This document shows, piece by piece, positions 62,918-64,000 of a stretch of 64,000 nt of DNA. Source of the stretch: Anaerolineales bacterium UBA6055 (GTDB lineage: Bacteria; Chloroflexota; Anaerolineae; Aggregatilineales; Phototrophicaceae); NCBI GenBank assembly GCA_002428985.1, contig DIYL01000034.1, positions 1 through 64,000 of the forward strand, in the 5' to 3' direction. The notes beneath the pieces are model-generated. The model searched no databases and was not told where the DNA came from. It was given only the letters and a program-made list of their open reading frames with translations. The translations under genes and the position numbers were made by a program. Each line of letters starts with the position of its first letter. The first letter of the stretch is position 1.

Positions 62918-63709
62918 ATGGTTAAGTGCTTTATCAGTCATGCCTCCGCCGATAATCTACTAGCCGAGTCAATTACCGCCAAACTACGTGAACATCAGTA
63001 TGATGTCTGGTTAGATGTAGATAGGATTGGCGGTGGTGCACTCTGGGAGCAAGAAATAAAGAAAGGCATTGCACAGTCAGAAGTCATCATTGTGATTTTA
63101 ACACCGGATGCCGTTAAGTCGGACTGGGTCAAGAAAGAAATCGACATTGCCCGAAATAGCCTCAAAACAGTCATTCCAATACTCATGCGTGATATAACTA
63201 AACCAGCCGATCTTAAAACGTTGAAGGTCGACGATGTGCACTACATCGACTTTACAAAGTTTGGTCTAGATGTTGGTATGAAACACTTAATTAACACACT
63301 ACCAAACTCAATATCCACTGATAGCAAGAATAAAACAAAGCACGCACTTATTGTCGAGGATATTCCAGCACAGCAAGTTGTCATTCAACAAGTACTACAA
63401 AATGAAGGGTATATCGTCACAATTGCAGCAGATTTAGAGCAAGCTATTGAGCAGATTCGTAACAGGAAATTCGATCTGGTTACGCTGGATATGCAGTTAG
63501 ATCTTATGGATGCCGATGGACAGCATGGATTGCTCCTGCTTGATGAATTAAAGACATCTCAGCTTGATGTGCCAGTAATTATCATAAGTGCGCTCGATTG
63601 GTCAGGCAAACAAGTTCGTGATTTTCTTCGTGAATATCAGGTATTTGATTATCTCCCTAAACCGTTTAAAGCTCATGAACTTAAAGCATGCATTGATGAG
63701 ATAAAATAG
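62918..63709 (+). CDS. TIR domain-response regulator receiver fusion
   Basis: About 263 residues from ATG 62918, which has AGGG six bases upstream (TTG 62912 is less likely). Residues 1-135 are a TIR domain: MVKCFISHASADN (beta A/box 1), HQYDVWLDVDRIGGGALWEQ with the Glu after WLD-x(8) as expected for NADase-type TIRs, and VIIVILTPDAVKSDWVKKEI. Residues 145-263 are a receiver: HALIVEDIPAQ (acidic pocket), LVTLDMQLDLMDADGQ (phospho-Asp), IIISALDWSG and YLPKPFKA with the conserved Lys. It precedes another receiver gene by 15 bp, suggesting a two-component relay. The role (signalling or defence) is undetermined. Confidence 0.86.
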   Translation: MVKCFISHASADNLLAESITAKLREHQYDVWLDVDRIGGGALWEQEIKKGIAQSEVIIVILTPDAVKSDWVKKEIDIARNSLKTVIPILMRDITKPADLKTLKVDDVHYIDFTKFGLDVGMKHLINTLPNSISTDSKNKTKHALIVEDIPAQQVVIQQVLQNEGYIVTIAADLEQAIEQIRNRKFDLVTLDMQLDLMDADGQHGLLLLDELKTSQLDVPVIIISALDWSGKQVRDFLREYQVFDYLPKPFKAHELKACIDEIK

Positions 63710-63723
63710 GAGAATTATATATC

Positions 63724-64000
63724 GTGTCAAAAATATTAATAGTAGACGATAGTAAAGTTAATCTTGAATTTCTATCAGCAGCGCTTAAGGCACTTGGTCA
63801 TGAAGTAATTCAAGCCAACACCGGGTTTGAAGCATTCGAAATGGCAAAGATACACGAGCCTCATGTTATAATTACTGACCTTATAATGCCATCATATACA
63901 GGTACTGGTTATGATCTTGCAAAGAAAATCAGAGAACACTACGAAACCGCTCATATACCAATAATTGCGCTCTCAGCCGAAGACGATTCATCCGAAGCCC
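63724..64000 (+). CDS. Response regulator receiver protein, 3' truncated by window edge
   Basis: From GTG 63724 (GGAGA site 10 bases upstream), 92 residues are visible. The receiver motifs are ILIVDDSKVN (acidic pair), VIITDLIMPSYTGTGYDL (phospho-Asp and following) and PIIALSAEDD (Ser/Thr of the switch). The output domain is outside the window. Co-transcribed with the TIR-receiver gene. The missing C-terminus leaves open whether it is a stand-alone receiver or part of a larger signalling protein. Confidence 0.9.
   Translation, partial: MSKILIVDDSKVNLEFLSAALKALGHEVIQANTGFEAFEMAKIHEPHVIITDLIMPSYTGTGYDLAKKIREHYETAHIPIIALSAEDDSSEA

Overview
The window looks like a chromosomal segment of a moderately low-GC bacterium (about 40% G+C by eye). 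Chloroflexota (Anaerolineae-like) is my best guess, from the many membrane-anchored beta-propeller proteins, the large solute-binding proteins, the GxxExxY cassettes and the mix of men and iol genes; no rRNA or other decisive marker is present. I saw no rRNA or tRNA genes.

Region 1 (1-11751): host genes for extracytoplasmic beta-propeller (WD40/PD40-like) proteins, a double-length extracellular solute-binding protein, and an ECF sigma factor translationally coupled to a membrane-anchored propeller protein that may be its anti-sigma or sensor. Long non-coding stretches here carry decayed genes, including an IS3-family transposase remnant.

Region 2 (about 11.9-28.3 kb), all on the minus strand: a defence block. 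It holds a complete four-gene Qat system (qatABCD), a gene of unknown function, a three-gene PIWI-RE system (REase, DinG/XPD-like helicase, PIWI-RE protein), and an Mrr_N-NERD-UvrD-like helicase with a small partner.

Region 3 (28.7-40.75 kb): a Tn7-like transposition module (tnsA, tnsB, tnsC and an unusual AAA+ ATPase-TniQ fusion) divergent from a cas8-cas7-cas5-cas6 operon and a short degenerate CRISPR array. An XRE regulator lies between the two operons. No cas1, cas2 or cas3 is present. This is the expected layout of a CRISPR-associated transposon (CAST), with region 2 as its likely cargo. The tnsA/CRISPR-side end appears to lie just beyond the 3' end of menB, where two 19-bp repeats spaced 22 bp apart resemble TnsB-binding sites. 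I could not locate the opposite end. The TnsC-TniQ fusion beside a separate complete TnsC is the most novel-looking feature.

Region 4 (40.77-46.4 kb, minus): a menaquinone cluster, tetR-menF-menD-menB, interrupted by two GxxExxY cassettes, each bounded by inverted repeats. Region 5 (46.5-49.75 kb): a YbjN-like protein and a broken large gene resembling proteins of extracellular contractile injection system loci. Region 6 (49.9-62.5 kb): myo-inositol catabolism (iolA, iolD, iolB, iolC, iolG) with a LacD-like aldolase, an aminotransferase, two GNATs, two DinB/ClbS-like proteins and membrane proteins. Region 7 (62.9-64 kb): a TIR-receiver fusion followed by a response regulator cut by the window edge.
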